This document shows, piece after piece, positions 9,680 to 19,782 of a stretch of DNA of 31,303 nucleotides. The DNA is taken from the NCBI GenBank assembly GCA_002633005.1, contig NMRA01000734.1:133984-165286 (forward strand). Reading direction: 5' to 3'. The number at the start of each line of letters is the position of its first letter. Position 1 is the first letter of the stretch. Origin of the DNA: Phoronis australis. Lineage: Eukaryota > Phoronida > Phoronidae. Below the pieces are notes generated by a model. It made no database searches. It was not told where the DNA came from and saw only the letters and a program-made list of their open reading frames with translations. A program made the translations under genes and the position numbers.

Positions 9680-11924
9680 GTCGCTCTTTTCGGATAGATT
9701 CGAGGAATTTTGCGCAATCTAGTGGCCATTTTTAATGTTTTCCGCGTCCCTTCCTCTGTCAACCAAACCATTCTAAGGATTATTATGAAAATAATTGGCA
9801 TACATGTTCGTACTGTGAAGAAGATGACTGACAAAGATTTTCCGACGAATTCGACTGCTGTGTCGTCTCCAGGTGTCAGTTTTTTTGCACCCATGGCCGG
9901 CTGTATCTCCTAAACCCTCTACAGGATCTCTATTAAATTTAGCAAATGTACTTAAATGAAGTTGAAAACGGACGACAACGACTTCTGGATCAGACGAACG
10001 CTGTTCCCTTCCAGTGGCAATTTCATTTATTCCATTTTCTAACTTAAAACGACATAGCGCTATTTCTATATTGCCGGGTGTCGAAGTTTCTGTCAAATTT
10101 CAATGTCATTGATTGATTCATTGTTTTAAATACGTAGACGCTGAGGTTGGCCAGTAGAGAAATATATCAAATAAACACATTGTTCTAACTTATGTATTTC
10201 ACAAAATGAAAATTTCTTTCAATGTATTATGAAATAAAACTTAAATAGCTGTTCGACACTATGACGTAGTTGTCGCTTAACCGGTGCAGGTACACTTAGC
10301 TTAAACACACGCACGCACGCACACACACACACGCATGCACATAGGTGACATCATATTAGAACAGGCCAAAGAACATGACAACAGGAAATCGCCGCAAAGC
10401 AAATAAGTTCGTTTACATGCAATAAATGTCATCCCACATACATGGGATGACTGTGATGTCTCGCTGGGACATCCCCAGATGAACTGAATTCCCGGAAGTA
10501 ATATTCTTATGTATGTGGGTTTACCTATGTGTATATACACTCACAAGAATACACACTTAGGTACGCAAATAAGTGCACGGGTGAGTTCGAATGTTAGGGG
10601 AACAAACTTGATAGTAGGACGTACACTTTTCATTATTAGTGCAGATCAAACGCTCAGAAGTCAAGCGTGACGTCTTTCCGTAAAATAATGTCTTTTTGGA
10701 AAACTCCTAACATGTAGTTCGATATGTTGTCGAAAGTGGCGCTTAGACTGGAGTTGAAAAGATATCAGAGGCCAAAATATTACCTGCATTCAGCTAGGGC
10801 CACGGGTCGCTGCTTATACAGAATGACCAGTGTAATTGTACCGTTAGTTTGCCTAGAAATTTCTCGTTGTCTAAAACCGTGCCTTAAAGTCCTTGTTGCA
10901 AACTGCCCATGTGGTTCTAGTATCCGAAAATACTTACTACATAAAATCTTATTTTCGACACCCTTTCTTTACATTCTTTTCGCCTTTCTTGCCAAAAGCG
11001 ATTTTTCAACCGTATTTGACCCTTTTCTCTGAGTGTATGATTACCGGTTGTCATCGGTTATTTCCGTACCCACATTTCCGGCTCATCAGTTCAGGAACTT
11101 GTCCTGAACGCCGCCATTTTTTCCTTGTAACTGAATGTGCTATGGCTTGCTCGAAAAGTCTTCATTATATTGTTTTATTAGTAATATATCGTGATTCGTT
11201 TGCATATGCAGTGTATTTATAGTTTGTAGTTTGTGGTCGTTGATTTTTTTTTGGAATGTTACGCGTACTTAGTATGTTAAAATAGCATTGGTGTTTAGTT
11301 CCTTACGTAGGCCGGTCGAACCTAGGAACCAATATGGGTCGAACCTATTTTTTTCAGTTTTATTTTTTTCCTCGTTTTGAAAAAGTACTTTGCTATCATC
11401 GGAAAGGAAGTACATTCTACTCAGTAAAAATCGAAAAAGTATCAAAATCGGGGCAAGCACTGTAAAGTTATTGCAAGTTTTGTGGCGAAATTTGGGTCAC
11501 TTTGTTTGGACCGCGTCGGCCATATTGGAGGACAGCGGGATGAGTTACGAGTTTAAAACTTTGTGTAAATTGTTTTCGCCAACAAATTACGGTGAAATTT
11601 AGTTAGACATATCTTTACTTACTATTCTGCACGATTTAGCAGTGTTCACCAAATTTCAGCCTCGCAGTTGTTACTCATTAAGTGATAAATGTGCTCACAA
11701 TTCCCGTTGGACTTCGTCTCATTTCTGGCGGCACCTACAATGTCGACTTTTGCTGAACTGAAAGGCATGTTCAATCGGCTACTTTGTAATTTGTGAAGAT
11801 TTAACGTTGATACATTTTGACAAACGTTGCTACAAAAAAGAAACTTTGTTCAATTTTCGTGTTTTTTGTGTTTGTGGCCAGCGACCAGTTAGGCCTAAGG
11901 GTAGTCTTGGCGCAAAGCTGGCGT
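9680..11924. other. non-coding spacer with small simple repeats
   Basis: No gene is supported. It contains a CA/GCAC microsatellite at 10305-10342 and a perfect 9-bp hairpin (GTCATCCCA and its complement, 6-nt loop) at 10428-10451. An AAAAATGGCGGC word, a YY1-type site, lies on the minus strand near 11110. Open frames of 60-110 codons overlap on both strands and are not protein-like. Confidence 0.5.
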
Positions 11925-12067
11925 GCGTTCAGTAGACGCTAGGACCTACGCTAGGACCTTGCAAAATCCTAGTCAAAGTCACATGTTCTCATTTAAAATA
12001 CACGGCAATATCTCACGTAATCTCGCGAAGTCTTGCTTCTTAGCGAGGTCCTAGCGCTACTGAACGG
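11925..12067. mobile_element. 143-bp MITE-like element
   Basis: Ends form an imperfect ~22-bp inverted repeat: GCGTTCAGTAGACGCTAGGA at the left and, on the opposite strand, CCGTTCAGTAG-CGCTAGGACC at the right. The left end additionally repeats ACGCTAGGACCT. It has no coding capacity. No certain target-site duplication. Confidence 0.5.
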
Positions 12068-13070
12068 GAGGCTGTATAGGCCTACTAACAAGCTGTATTT
12101 TGACTATAGTCTTCACTGGTAGCTGGTGACTGAGGCTAACTAAGGTCTGCCGCGGCAGTGTGACACAGGACTAACCAGCCCGTAATTTCATGCAAGTGTC
12201 TGAAACTACCCTTGAATATATGCAGCATTTATCATTTGACCATTTTACTTCGACAAAACAGCTTGCAACCGCATGCATTTACCGTTCGCCAGTGTCTGGT
12301 CTCGATCCGCACCGGGTCCGATAGGCTGCGGTCCCGAGTCTGGCAAAATAATTTCTGTCAAAATTTATTCGCCACATTTCTTCAGCAAATTCGATAAAAT
12401 TGTCTGCAATTTGATTTTATTAAAATTAAGGCGCGCTGTCGATTATTTTATCCTCGTTTGCTGGCTGGTAACAGTACAGGCACTGCTCGAGTCGCACTGA
12501 CGGCGTTTTCTCGGCCTGGGTTCCTGAATGAATTGTACTTCCGGGTTCGCGGCAAGTTCAAAATGGCGGTGTTTCTTCGGGTGCGAATTGTGAGTGGCGC
12601 GTTCATTTAAACTGTTTTCGAGTACGGATCGTGTATTAGTTATGGGGTAGGTACTTCTTGGATCCTTATAACATCTTCTAACCATGGGTTAACAACGCGT
12701 GAGACAAGGACTTTAAGAGTCTCTGTTGATGACTTCATTACGAACAAAAATTACGAAATGAAAATGAAGTAATGTATAGCCCTGATTTGATAACTTCAAC
12801 ACTCGATCAACAATCTGTGGAGCAGACAACCAGAAATTCACAGTGCAAACTTTCGCAGTAGTCTCCTGCACAGACCCTCGAGATTGGTTGGGGTCTGCTA
12901 TAGGGCACTTTTTGATGCATCTTCTTGGAATATTATTGGCTGTTCCGATTTCAAGAAAAAAAGGCATTCTATTGGTGACTTGTATTATAGGTCAAACTAA
13001 TTCATCAACATGGCGACTTCCAGTGAAGGAAGGTCTGATTGCCACAGATAAATCAAATCGGAATCCAGAG
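12068..13070. other. non-coding with weak first-exon candidates
   Basis: No complete gene. At 12563 an ATG in an AAAATGGCGG context, which is also a YY1 motif, opens nine codons and meets GTGAGT at 12590, a good splice-donor match; the flanks are CG-richer than the surroundings. A similar CAACATGGCGAC start sits at 13010 with 14 codons before a stop. Neither has a recognised continuation, so they are noted only as possible transcription starts. Confidence 0.25.
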
Positions 13071-13800
13071 TTTCAGGTCATTTAGTGCAAAAATGGGGTT
13101 ATTAGGTGCATTTTTCTTCTGAAAATTTGACCTTTTCAATCAGCAAGTATTCTGATGTGTCAATCGTTAGACAAATGTGATTCTCAGCATTAAACACATT
13201 TTCCATGGGCTTTGCAATAATTCTCCTAAAGATGCTTAAAATGCACCGGATAAGGTCACTTAGTGCAAAGGTCATGTAACGTTCAAAATGGTATATGTCT
13301 TACGTTTTTCAAGGAATTCATTTCTTTTCAATTGCAGCACACTGGTGTAAGTCAACATGCAATTGAATACCCTACTTTACTTCGCAATAGGCCTAAGCAA
13401 TCAGAAAAAATAGGTCAAAGGTCATTGAGTGCAAACTAAAATTTTGAGCTAGAGACTTCAACATTACATATCTGTTCACTAAGTGCGATTGAGTTTTATT
13501 CTAAATTTTCAGGTCATTTGGTGTACCCATGGGGTCATTGGGTGCATTTGTCTTCTGAAAGTTTGACCAATTCATTCATCTTGTATTCTGAAGTGCTTAA
13601 AGTAAAACATCTGTGATTTTTAGCATTAACCACACTTTTAATCGAGTTAACAATTACTCCCTCATCGGGGCTCATAATGCACCGGAAGAGGCCAATTAGT
13701 GGAAAGGTCATCTGAAAATTAATATGTTATTTCTGCTACAATTTTCAAGAATTCCTTTTCATATTGGTAAACGGGTTGCTGTCAGTAACTTCCCATAATA
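13071..13800 (+). repeat. ~437-bp tandem duplication with GGTCA-TTAGTGCA motif
   Basis: Unit 1 starts near 13071 and unit 2 near 13508. Colinear shared blocks include CAGGTCATTT(A/G)GTG, TGCATTT-TCTTCTGAAA, ATTCTGA-GTG, AATGCACCGGA and TTTTCAAG-AATTC, with offsets of 436-438 bp. Unit 2 is partial. Within the array a GGTCA-YT-NRGTGCA motif recurs about eight times (near 13076, 13095, 13254, 13420, 13473, 13512, 13533 and 13691). One copy overlaps a perfect DR1 word at 13412-13424. Confidence 0.8.
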
Positions 13801-13829
13801 ATTCCAGTAATACGCACGCGCAGAGTCCG

Positions 13830-13852
13830 TTATTGTCACGCCGTGACAATAA
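13830..13852. repeat. perfect 11-bp hairpin
   Basis: TTATTGTCACG, one C, then its exact complement. The 1-nt centre makes it effectively a palindrome in DNA. It may be an element end or a protein-binding palindrome; nothing decides. Confidence 0.6.
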
Positions 13853-14001
13853 TCTTTCTAGATATATTTATGCTACACTCACAGATCTCGGCTGATAGTA
13901 AGACATGACGTCATTAGCGAGCGAAACGACAAAACCTTTTTTAAACATCTCTTTTAACTAAGTTGGAGTTTTGCGTTTTCTCATTGTGTTCATTTTTGAC
14001 T

Positions 14002-14162
14002 TCTCGCGAACGTAAGTTCGTTTGCGTTCGGGAAAAAAACCAATATTTTTTTCTCGCGAGCGTGACTTCGTTCGCGGGAAGACAGTACTTCTTCTCTCAC
14101 GAACGTGAGTTCGTTCGCGAGAACAACGTCTGTCCTCGCGCGAACGTAAGTTCGTTGGCGGA
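14002..14162. repeat. four clustered CGAACG/GTTCG palindromes
   Basis: Four imperfect palindromes of about 24-28 bp, near 14002, 14052, 14095 and 14132, share the pattern TC(G/A)CG-GAACGT-AGTTCGTT-GCG. They are spaced 50, 43 and 37 bp apart with unrelated spacers. Long overlapping open frames on both strands (SRE and VRE-rich peptides) are by-products of this array, not genes. Confidence 0.8.
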
Positions 14163-14525
14163 CATCTTGGATTGAGGGAAAACGCTCGGGAGGCGAACAT
14201 AATTTGCCGCGTATCTTCTCAAATGTTGTTGATTTCATGAAAAGGTTAGTGTGAAGTGGCGCGCCTCATCCAAGACAGTGGGGAATTGTATATTACGGCA
14301 CTTCATTTTATTGTCTAGGTATTGCCGACAAAGTTTGAAATTTGCATGCTCTATCCGACTATTACTCTGAAATACTGCCTGTTCATTGACATTGTCATTG
14401 CATAATACACTGGCACACCTGTCATTACTAACAGAAGTTAGGAGCATAAGAATTAATACAGTCAATGGAGCTAAACACGCAAGCATTAAAGGCGAAGGCA
14501 ACCTTTTTCCATGTCATTTTGAGCT
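14163..14525. other. non-coding spacer before the transposon
   Basis: No gene or repeat is recognised; one 88-codon minus-strand frame lacks protein-like features. Confidence 0.5.
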
Positions 14526-14640
14526 AAAATAGGGTGGGTTGGTTATCCTAGACATATTTTCCACTTAATTACAGCTTTTCGTAATTTTATTAATTACTCT
14601 TCCGCTACTCCGGAAGTGACGTTTTAGGAGGCAAACGTTT
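14526..14640 (+). repeat. left terminal inverted repeat
   Basis: Matches the complement of 16005-16119 over ~115 bp, with differences at two near-terminal G/A positions, one T/C in the middle and two at the inner edge. High identity between arms suggests a recent insertion or conversion. Confidence 0.9.
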
Positions 14641-14823
14641 CCCGCCACTTGGTTTTGCATTGACTTTACCGTGCGAATCTGTTCTATTCTACTTTTGTTT
14701 TGTGCTGTTTTTCAACAATTGTCGCCACCAGTCTCCATCGGCCAGTATTCTGCGGCAAGATAGGTTAGTACAGAACTCAACTACGTTGGATTTAGGGATT
14801 GTTTAGTGTGTTGTAAGCTGAAA

Positions 14824-15155
14824 ATGGCTGAGTCGGTGACCCGTATCACAGTGACAATAATGAGTGACGGAGACCTTGTTCACAGCAGTGGTGACGAGGA
14901 TTTTTTCACGGACATTCAGTGGGTGGGTACATGTTTGAGCCCGAGTATAACGAGGCAGAGTACGCACAGGCACAGGCAGCTTTTGAGAGAAACGAGGCGG
15001 CTACTGAGGACAGACGTGGTGACACATCTTGGTGCAAATGCACTATGTGCGTTGTTACGCCTACCTCAATGGAATGCTTGTGCTGTTCAGAGTTCGACGA
15101 GGCCAAGCCACTACTGGACATGGTTAAGTGGACCTCCGGCACAACACGGACATAG
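14824..15155 (+). pseudogene. P2X7-like intracellular zinc-type domain ORF
   Basis: It starts at ATG 14824 in good context (AAAATGG). The first ~32 codons are an acidic leader ending DEDFFTDIQ. The recognised part lies one frame away and runs GYMFEPEYNEAEY, an E/A/R-rich helix, then DTSWCKCTMCVVTPT and ECLCCSEF. This W-C-x-C-x2-C, PT, E-x-C-x-CC pattern is that of the Zn-binding ballast domain at the C-terminus of vertebrate P2X7 receptors, which is widespread in invertebrate proteins of unknown role. The expected downstream histidine/cysteine half of the domain is missing; the frame ends at 15155. A frameshift, or a short intron, near 14912-14920 is needed to join leader and domain. A third frame running from about 15126 to the TAG at 15281 (AYIVSCDSLATHL) may be further decayed coding sequence. 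Confidence 0.55.
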
Positions 15156-15272
15156 GAACAACTGTCCCACTTGCCAGAGTGTCCCGCGACACACTCCCAC
15201 TGGATGGTGACCTGAGCACCCAAACTGCTTACATCGTGTCCTGTGACTCCCTCGCCACACACCTGGCACCTT

Positions 15273-15524
15273 CTAAATAGAAAAGTCCACAATAAACTTA
15301 TCAAAGTTTGGCTCACCGATCTGTTCACTGAACGACAAACTGTCCTCTTCACTGGGTGTCGAACTGGGCCTGTAATCACTCCCACTACTCAATATCGCTG
15401 CAGTGCTGCTTAGAAGCTCTGGGCTGGAGAAAACAGCACAGGGCGAATCACTACTGGTTCCAGGAGTTGCACGCTCTGGGGGTACGTTCGGAGGCACGGG
15501 TGGCAGTGAATGAAGTGCCTCCAC
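15273..15524 (-). pseudogene. Pro/Ser-rich continuation of the THAP ORF, other frame
   Basis: An 83-codon minus-strand frame overlaps the 3' end of the THAP ORF in another phase. It is rich in P, S and E (PPVPPNVPPE, SSTPSEEDSLSFSEQ) and ends DKFIVDFSI then stop. Its composition resembles the disordered linker that usually follows a THAP domain, so a frameshift or splice between the two frames is likely. Nothing catalytic is present. Confidence 0.35.
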
Positions 15525-15900
15525 TGGCTCCAGTCACTGTACTGGCCACAGCTCGCGAGGCTTCTCGCTTCAAAAACGCACTTCTCGGGGGTGGCGACGG
15601 GGCACTGCCGGGAATCAACACAGACGGAATGGCATCCTTCTTCAGGCGTTGTTTCGCAGCTACCTTCATCAGTTCAGCGTACAAATCCCTTTCGTAACTG
15701 GAGGGCAGAAAGTGCTTGCCACACACACGGTAATTCTCCACTGCTTTGTACGTTGCGTGGACGGGTAACGCTGCGTTCTTCACACGAACGAGCCAAGTAC
15801 GGCGAAGTGTGTCATCCATCGGAAAGCGATGCAAAGGTACTCCCAAAGCGCGTGTGAGCCGATAATTAGTACATTCCGGTACGCAGCAACAGTGTGGCAT
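15451..15900 (-). CDS. THAP-domain protein (transposon-borne)
   Basis: 149 codons from the ATG at 15898-15900. Residues 1-95 form a THAP zinc finger, a sequence-specific DNA-binding fold of the C2CH type. Zn ligands are C5, C10, C60 and H63 (VCGKHF). Conserved marks are HRFP at 24-27, W36 in the RRTWLVRV helix, F64, and DAIPSVL at 89-95, the AVPTIF-box equivalent. Beyond residue 100 the sequence is Pro/Ser/Ala-rich linker, and it ends without the coiled coil or transposase seen in full-length relatives. The ORF sits between inverted repeats of a transposon, so it probably binds element ends, as THAP transposases do, or has become a dead remnant. The zinc finger itself is intact. Confidence 0.8.
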   Translation of the reverse strand: MPHCCCVPECTNYRLTRALGVPLHRFPMDDTLRRTWLVRVKNAALPVHATYKAVENYRVCGKHFLPSSYERDLYAELMKVAAKQRLKKDAIPSVLIPGSAPSPPPRSAFLKREASRAVASTVTGASGGTSFTATRASERTPRACNSWNQ

Positions 15901-16004
15901 GTTGACTGACTAGTAAATGAAAGCAAACGACGACGGAACTTAACACAACCGAGGTAGAACAATAACTGACTCGACAGCTCTCACAGTCAGACTATATTGG
16001 GGCG

Positions 16005-16119
16005 AAATGCTTGCCTCCTAAAACGTCACTTCCGGAGTAGCGGAAGAGTAATTAATAAAGTTACGAAAAGCTGTAATTAAGTGGAAAATATGTCTAGGAT
16101 AACCAACCTACCTTATTTT
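16005..16119 (-). repeat. right terminal inverted repeat
   Basis: The complement of 14526-14640. The outer edge on the minus strand is AAAATAAGGTAGGTTGG and the inner edge reads into GGCAAGCATTTC. The THAP ORF begins about 105 bp inside it. Confidence 0.9.
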
Positions 16120-19020
16120 GCAGTTTGCAACAATCATCTATTAATTTCAGTCTAATTGCAAAACAATGTCTCAGAACCATTCTAAAACATTTCGAAACTA
16201 CCGAGGTTCGCTGTAATCAAAGCATCCTGGAGTTAGACATCATTGTAAGCAAGCGGATTTAAAAACCTGGTTCGTTTAAATGACTAGTTGCAAAAACATC
16301 TCACATTTCAAAATTTGGAGCTCAGGGTACTACAACGATTTTAATTTGGATCACTTAACCCAAATTGACGGTTTCTTGTGCGTTAGATGGGTTGGATTGT
16401 TATCCAGGCAATAGTCACTCACTGGCAATCCGCATTTTGATAATAAGTTTTAATGTCTGCAATTCAGTGAAAAACAGGTTCCTGTTATGCAGTTGAAAAC
16501 ACTGGGTCTGTGGGGGTTCCCTGTATGTGACTATTACCATTATGCTTTGCTCAGTGTTTTGAACAACATGCTAGTGTGTCATTCTTGTGGTTAGGATCTA
16601 CATAATACAGCAGTGATTTTAGTCAACATTTCGATCTTTTCGAACAGTTTTCAAGTATACAAATTTGACTCTTATTGAGGGGGCCTCCTCGTGGCAAGAG
16701 TTGGGCAGTGTGAATTGTTTCAGAGCATTTGCACTGGCAAACACTCTCACGTTGACTCAAAATTAAAAACTGTGATGTCATTAATGTGTTAATTCCTAGA
16801 AATATTACACTCATAGGCTACAAATCACACAACATGCCATGAAATTTGTCTAACAATTGGGAACTTTATTTTGCTAATGTATTGATTAGAAATATGGCTT
16901 AGTTCAGGGATAGACTGAAGTACTAAGTCTGGGCATTATTAACATAGCGGTGGGGCGCACAACAGAGCTACCCCCTCTTCATTGCAGATCCTTCCCCTGA
17001 TAGAAACTCATTCCGGTTTTGTGCTTGCCTAGCATCCCTGTCCCTGTCCCCTGTTCATGCAGTGCCTCCAGGTTGCCTCTCATCACAATCACAATCATTG
17101 GTCGCCAACAATTTCTGTTGAAAAATTCTGACTACACCAATGGTGCTGGGGGAATTGGTTATTAAAGACCCGACTGCCATTGAAGTTGCACATTCACTGC
17201 CTTGTGAAAGCATAGACCATTCTGAAAGTAACACCTGGGACCTGGGTTTGAACTTTTTACTCGAGATTATTTTTACAATTTTCTGATTCTACTTTTGTTT
17301 GAACCCGAGATAAGTTTCTTTTATTCTATGTGCTTATTGATGACAATTAATGATCCCAGCATTAGAGCTAAGAGTTTGAGTCTGAGCTCGAGGCTTTGCT
17401 AGAAATCTTGAGTTTTTACTCAAATTTTAGCTCGAATCTAGGGGTCATTATGTACTATCTTGAACTTGCAAGGAAAGGGTCAGGAAGTGACAAAAACAAT
17501 TTCGAATTCAATTTGGATTGAAAGCATCACTCTAGAGGTGCATTCCCAAAACATGATCACACAATCCCTTTTCAGGGTTTTAAATCAATCCATCAAGACT
17601 GGGCTAGAATTTGTTTAGCCCAAAAAGCATTCAAATACAATGTGGAGTATAAGAAAGCGTCTGTACTAAAATGAACCCATTTTAAGTTATCCACAATGTA
17701 TACCATTTTTAAGCTGCTTTTAACCCAACGTTTTTAGAACTGTCATGTAACAATATAAGATTTTTCTCATATCAACAATGTTGTTTTTGGCCTAAATAGT
17801 AGCAAAAATCTAATCACAATTGATCGCAGATGGAGATTGGCATATCCAGCAGTTGGATTTGGATACTAGTGTCCGGTGTCGATCTTCACGTTTGTGCTCG
17901 TGATTTAAACTCTTTATCTTGTGCTGTTCCTTACTGAGACTGCATTTGGTATATTGGCTTCGGTTGAACTGATAGTTTGTTATTGCTTAAGGCCTGGTGC
18001 AATAACCATGGCTTTGAGCAATAACAAAGTTTGAGTTCTTTCAAGTCCACTAAGGAACAAGTTGAGGCACGGATAGAAACAGGGCTTGGAATTTTCCTCT
18101 TTTAAGAGGATTTCCTCTTATTTGATTTCAAGCTTCTTTTTATCATTATTTTGACTTCATTCTTGCAAAGACATTTATTTTTATTAATTAAATTTTACAA
18201 CCCGAAAAATATTTCTATCACACAAGCCTATTTGTGAAACGATAGATTATCTGAAAAATTTTCCTCTTTTAGTCATTCCAATTCCTGTATATAGTAGTAA
18301 GTTGTTCTGATCAAAATTTATTCTTTTTCACATACAACGCACTCGTAGCACATTAAGGAGTTTAATTCGAAGAAAATATGGAAGTGAGAAGACACCAGCT
18401 GTTAAGCGCATTCTGAAATCAACAATTGTGCTTGTACTTTCCAAGATGTTCAACCCACATAGTTAGTTATACGGATAGGGTTCATTCCACCATCCTTGGG
18501 CTTTCAGAGTACTCTCCTTAAACCAGTCCAAGGAGGTACTCCCACAGGTTTATACAGGATATGACACTCAGCTGGGTGATTTCTCTCAAACAATTTCTCT
18601 TCAAAATGGTGCTTGAAAAAATCCCTACCAAAGAAAACTTTTTCCCATGAATACAACGGGTTTCACTCTGGAAGTTAAAAACACTGCAAGTGGTACCTTT
18701 CTTACTGCAAAAGGGGTTTTAATACGATACCTGTATTTTTAAAACTTTGGGCACCAGACTCATTTTTGACTGCAGGAATCTCTGAGCCGACTTCTTCAAG
18801 CTTAATGAGTGAAAAAGACAGCTGTGCAAGAATTACTAAGAAAGGATTCAGTTGTTAGCATTAACCCTTATAAAAAGATTGTGCATTTGTAACATTAGGC
18901 TACAATTTCATTGAACTCCAAACCTCGGACCACATACCTAATGTTTTTTTAACCAATGTCTAAGTGGGTGGAGATTCTTCTAGTAGCAGATTATGCATAA
19001 AACTAAAGCTTAGGGGCCAG
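16120..19020. other. 2.9 kb without recognisable genes
   Basis: Almost no open frame exceeds 60 codons. There is an imperfect hairpin at 18507-18541 (GAGTACTCTCCTT with AAGGAGGTACTC). No element ends, tandem arrays or splice-flanked exons were recognised. It could be intronic or intergenic. Confidence 0.55.
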
Positions 19021-19060
19021 TTGTGACACCTCTCGGGCATTTTCGTAGCTACAAAATTAC

Positions 19061-19296
19061 CCTCGGAACATCTAGAGCACCTCGGCTATTTACACATTTT
19101 TCTTTGAAACACCGGTTATTTTCGTAGCCTCAAATATTCTCTCGGAGATTAACGTTATCCAAGATATGGGAAGTCACGTGATTTTCAGTCTTGAGAATAA
19201 TATGCTAACTGAAGTCTTCATACGTGCACAGAGCGTTCACCTATTGGGTGAAATTTGAGGTTACTAAAACACCCGAGGTGTTCTGGATGCCCTTGG
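19061..19296. mobile_element. foldback element with nested inverted repeats
   Basis: The outer arms 19061-19085 and 19272-19296 share CATC(T/C)AGA(G/A)CACCTCGG in opposite orientation. Inner arms near 19119-19137 and 19253-19271 share (G/T)TTTT(C)GTA(G/A)CCTCAAAT. A third related word, GGCATTTTCGTAGCTACAAAA, precedes the left arm. AT-rich interior, no coding. Probably a decayed MITE. Confidence 0.45.
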
Positions 19297-19614
19297 AAGC
19301 AATTGTTTTCAGTGCATGCTCGAACTTTGGTCATTCTGGCCAATTATTCTCCACTAAGTTTCAAAGTCAACGCACATTAAATTCACCAAGGTGATATGAA
19401 TTGCTTAGGACCCTCAAGTTGTGCGGGATCCCACCTCAAAGAGAGAAATGAGAAGAAAATATTATGGCAACGAGGGGGAGGGGTGTAGCTCGAGAATTGT
19501 GGCTACCTGGAGGGTTGAAAATTGTGGTGTTCTAGGGAGTGAATACTGTCTAGGCAACGATTGCACGAAGTGGTGGAAATTGGGCTCCAGCCGTGTCTAC
19601 TGTAATACTGTACA

Positions 19615-19782
19615 GTGAGAGATTTAGGTGGGGGGGGGGGGANCCATGGCTCTGCCTAAAGTTCTCCCAGATTGCCAGATTCTATTTGGAAGTTTGGGGG
19701 AGCGAATGTCTGACGAGCAAAATACTCTGCCCCTGTCCCCTCCCCCAATTCAAAATCCTGGATCCGCTCCTGCTGTGAGAGA
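19615..19782. mobile_element. 152-bp insertion with 8-bp direct repeats (hAT-like?)
   Basis: The 8-mer GTGAGAGA flanks the insert exactly at 19615-19622 and 19775-19782, the duplication length of hAT and P elements. The right end reads CAAAATCCTGGATCCGCTCCTGCT and its family is seen again at 2311-2345. The left end, TTTAGGTGGGG, does not mirror it well, so it may be truncated. It contains a G homopolymer and an N at 19643. Confidence 0.45.

Larger units (their letters stand above)
14526..16119. mobile_element. 1.6-kb THAP/P2X7-like DNA transposon with long TIRs
   Basis: The two ends are ~115 bp inverted copies with only about five mismatches, which fixes the element ends. Between them are a THAP zinc-finger ORF pointing inward from the right end and a P2X7-like Cys domain pointing inward from the left end. 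No transposase catalytic domain is present. I infer an internally deleted derivative that keeps the 5' parts of two convergent genes. Terminal bases are AAAATA-GG/AGGTGGG. No convincing target-site duplication is visible: GAGCT flanks the left end and GCAGT the right. THAP domains occur in P, Kolobok and ISL2EU-type transposons; I cannot choose between them. Confidence 0.85.

Noticed and set aside
10724-11222. Two overlapping plus-strand frames of about 100 codons with hydrophobic stretches
   Set aside because: They are in different phases over T-rich DNA, which yields Phe/Leu-rich chance peptides; there is no signal or family match.
13010-13054. MATSSEGRSDCH start as a first exon
   Set aside because: It reaches a stop after 14 codons without a clear donor and lies next to the repeated block.
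13958-14238. Long overlapping open frames on both strands with SRE/VRE-rich peptides
   Set aside because: They are produced by the palindromic repeat cluster; both strands and several frames are open with the same repeated words.
14906-15385. 159-codon minus-strand frame with a GHSGKWDSC segment
   Set aside because: It is antisense to the P2X7-like Cys domain, whose motif pattern is clearer; its own motifs are weak.
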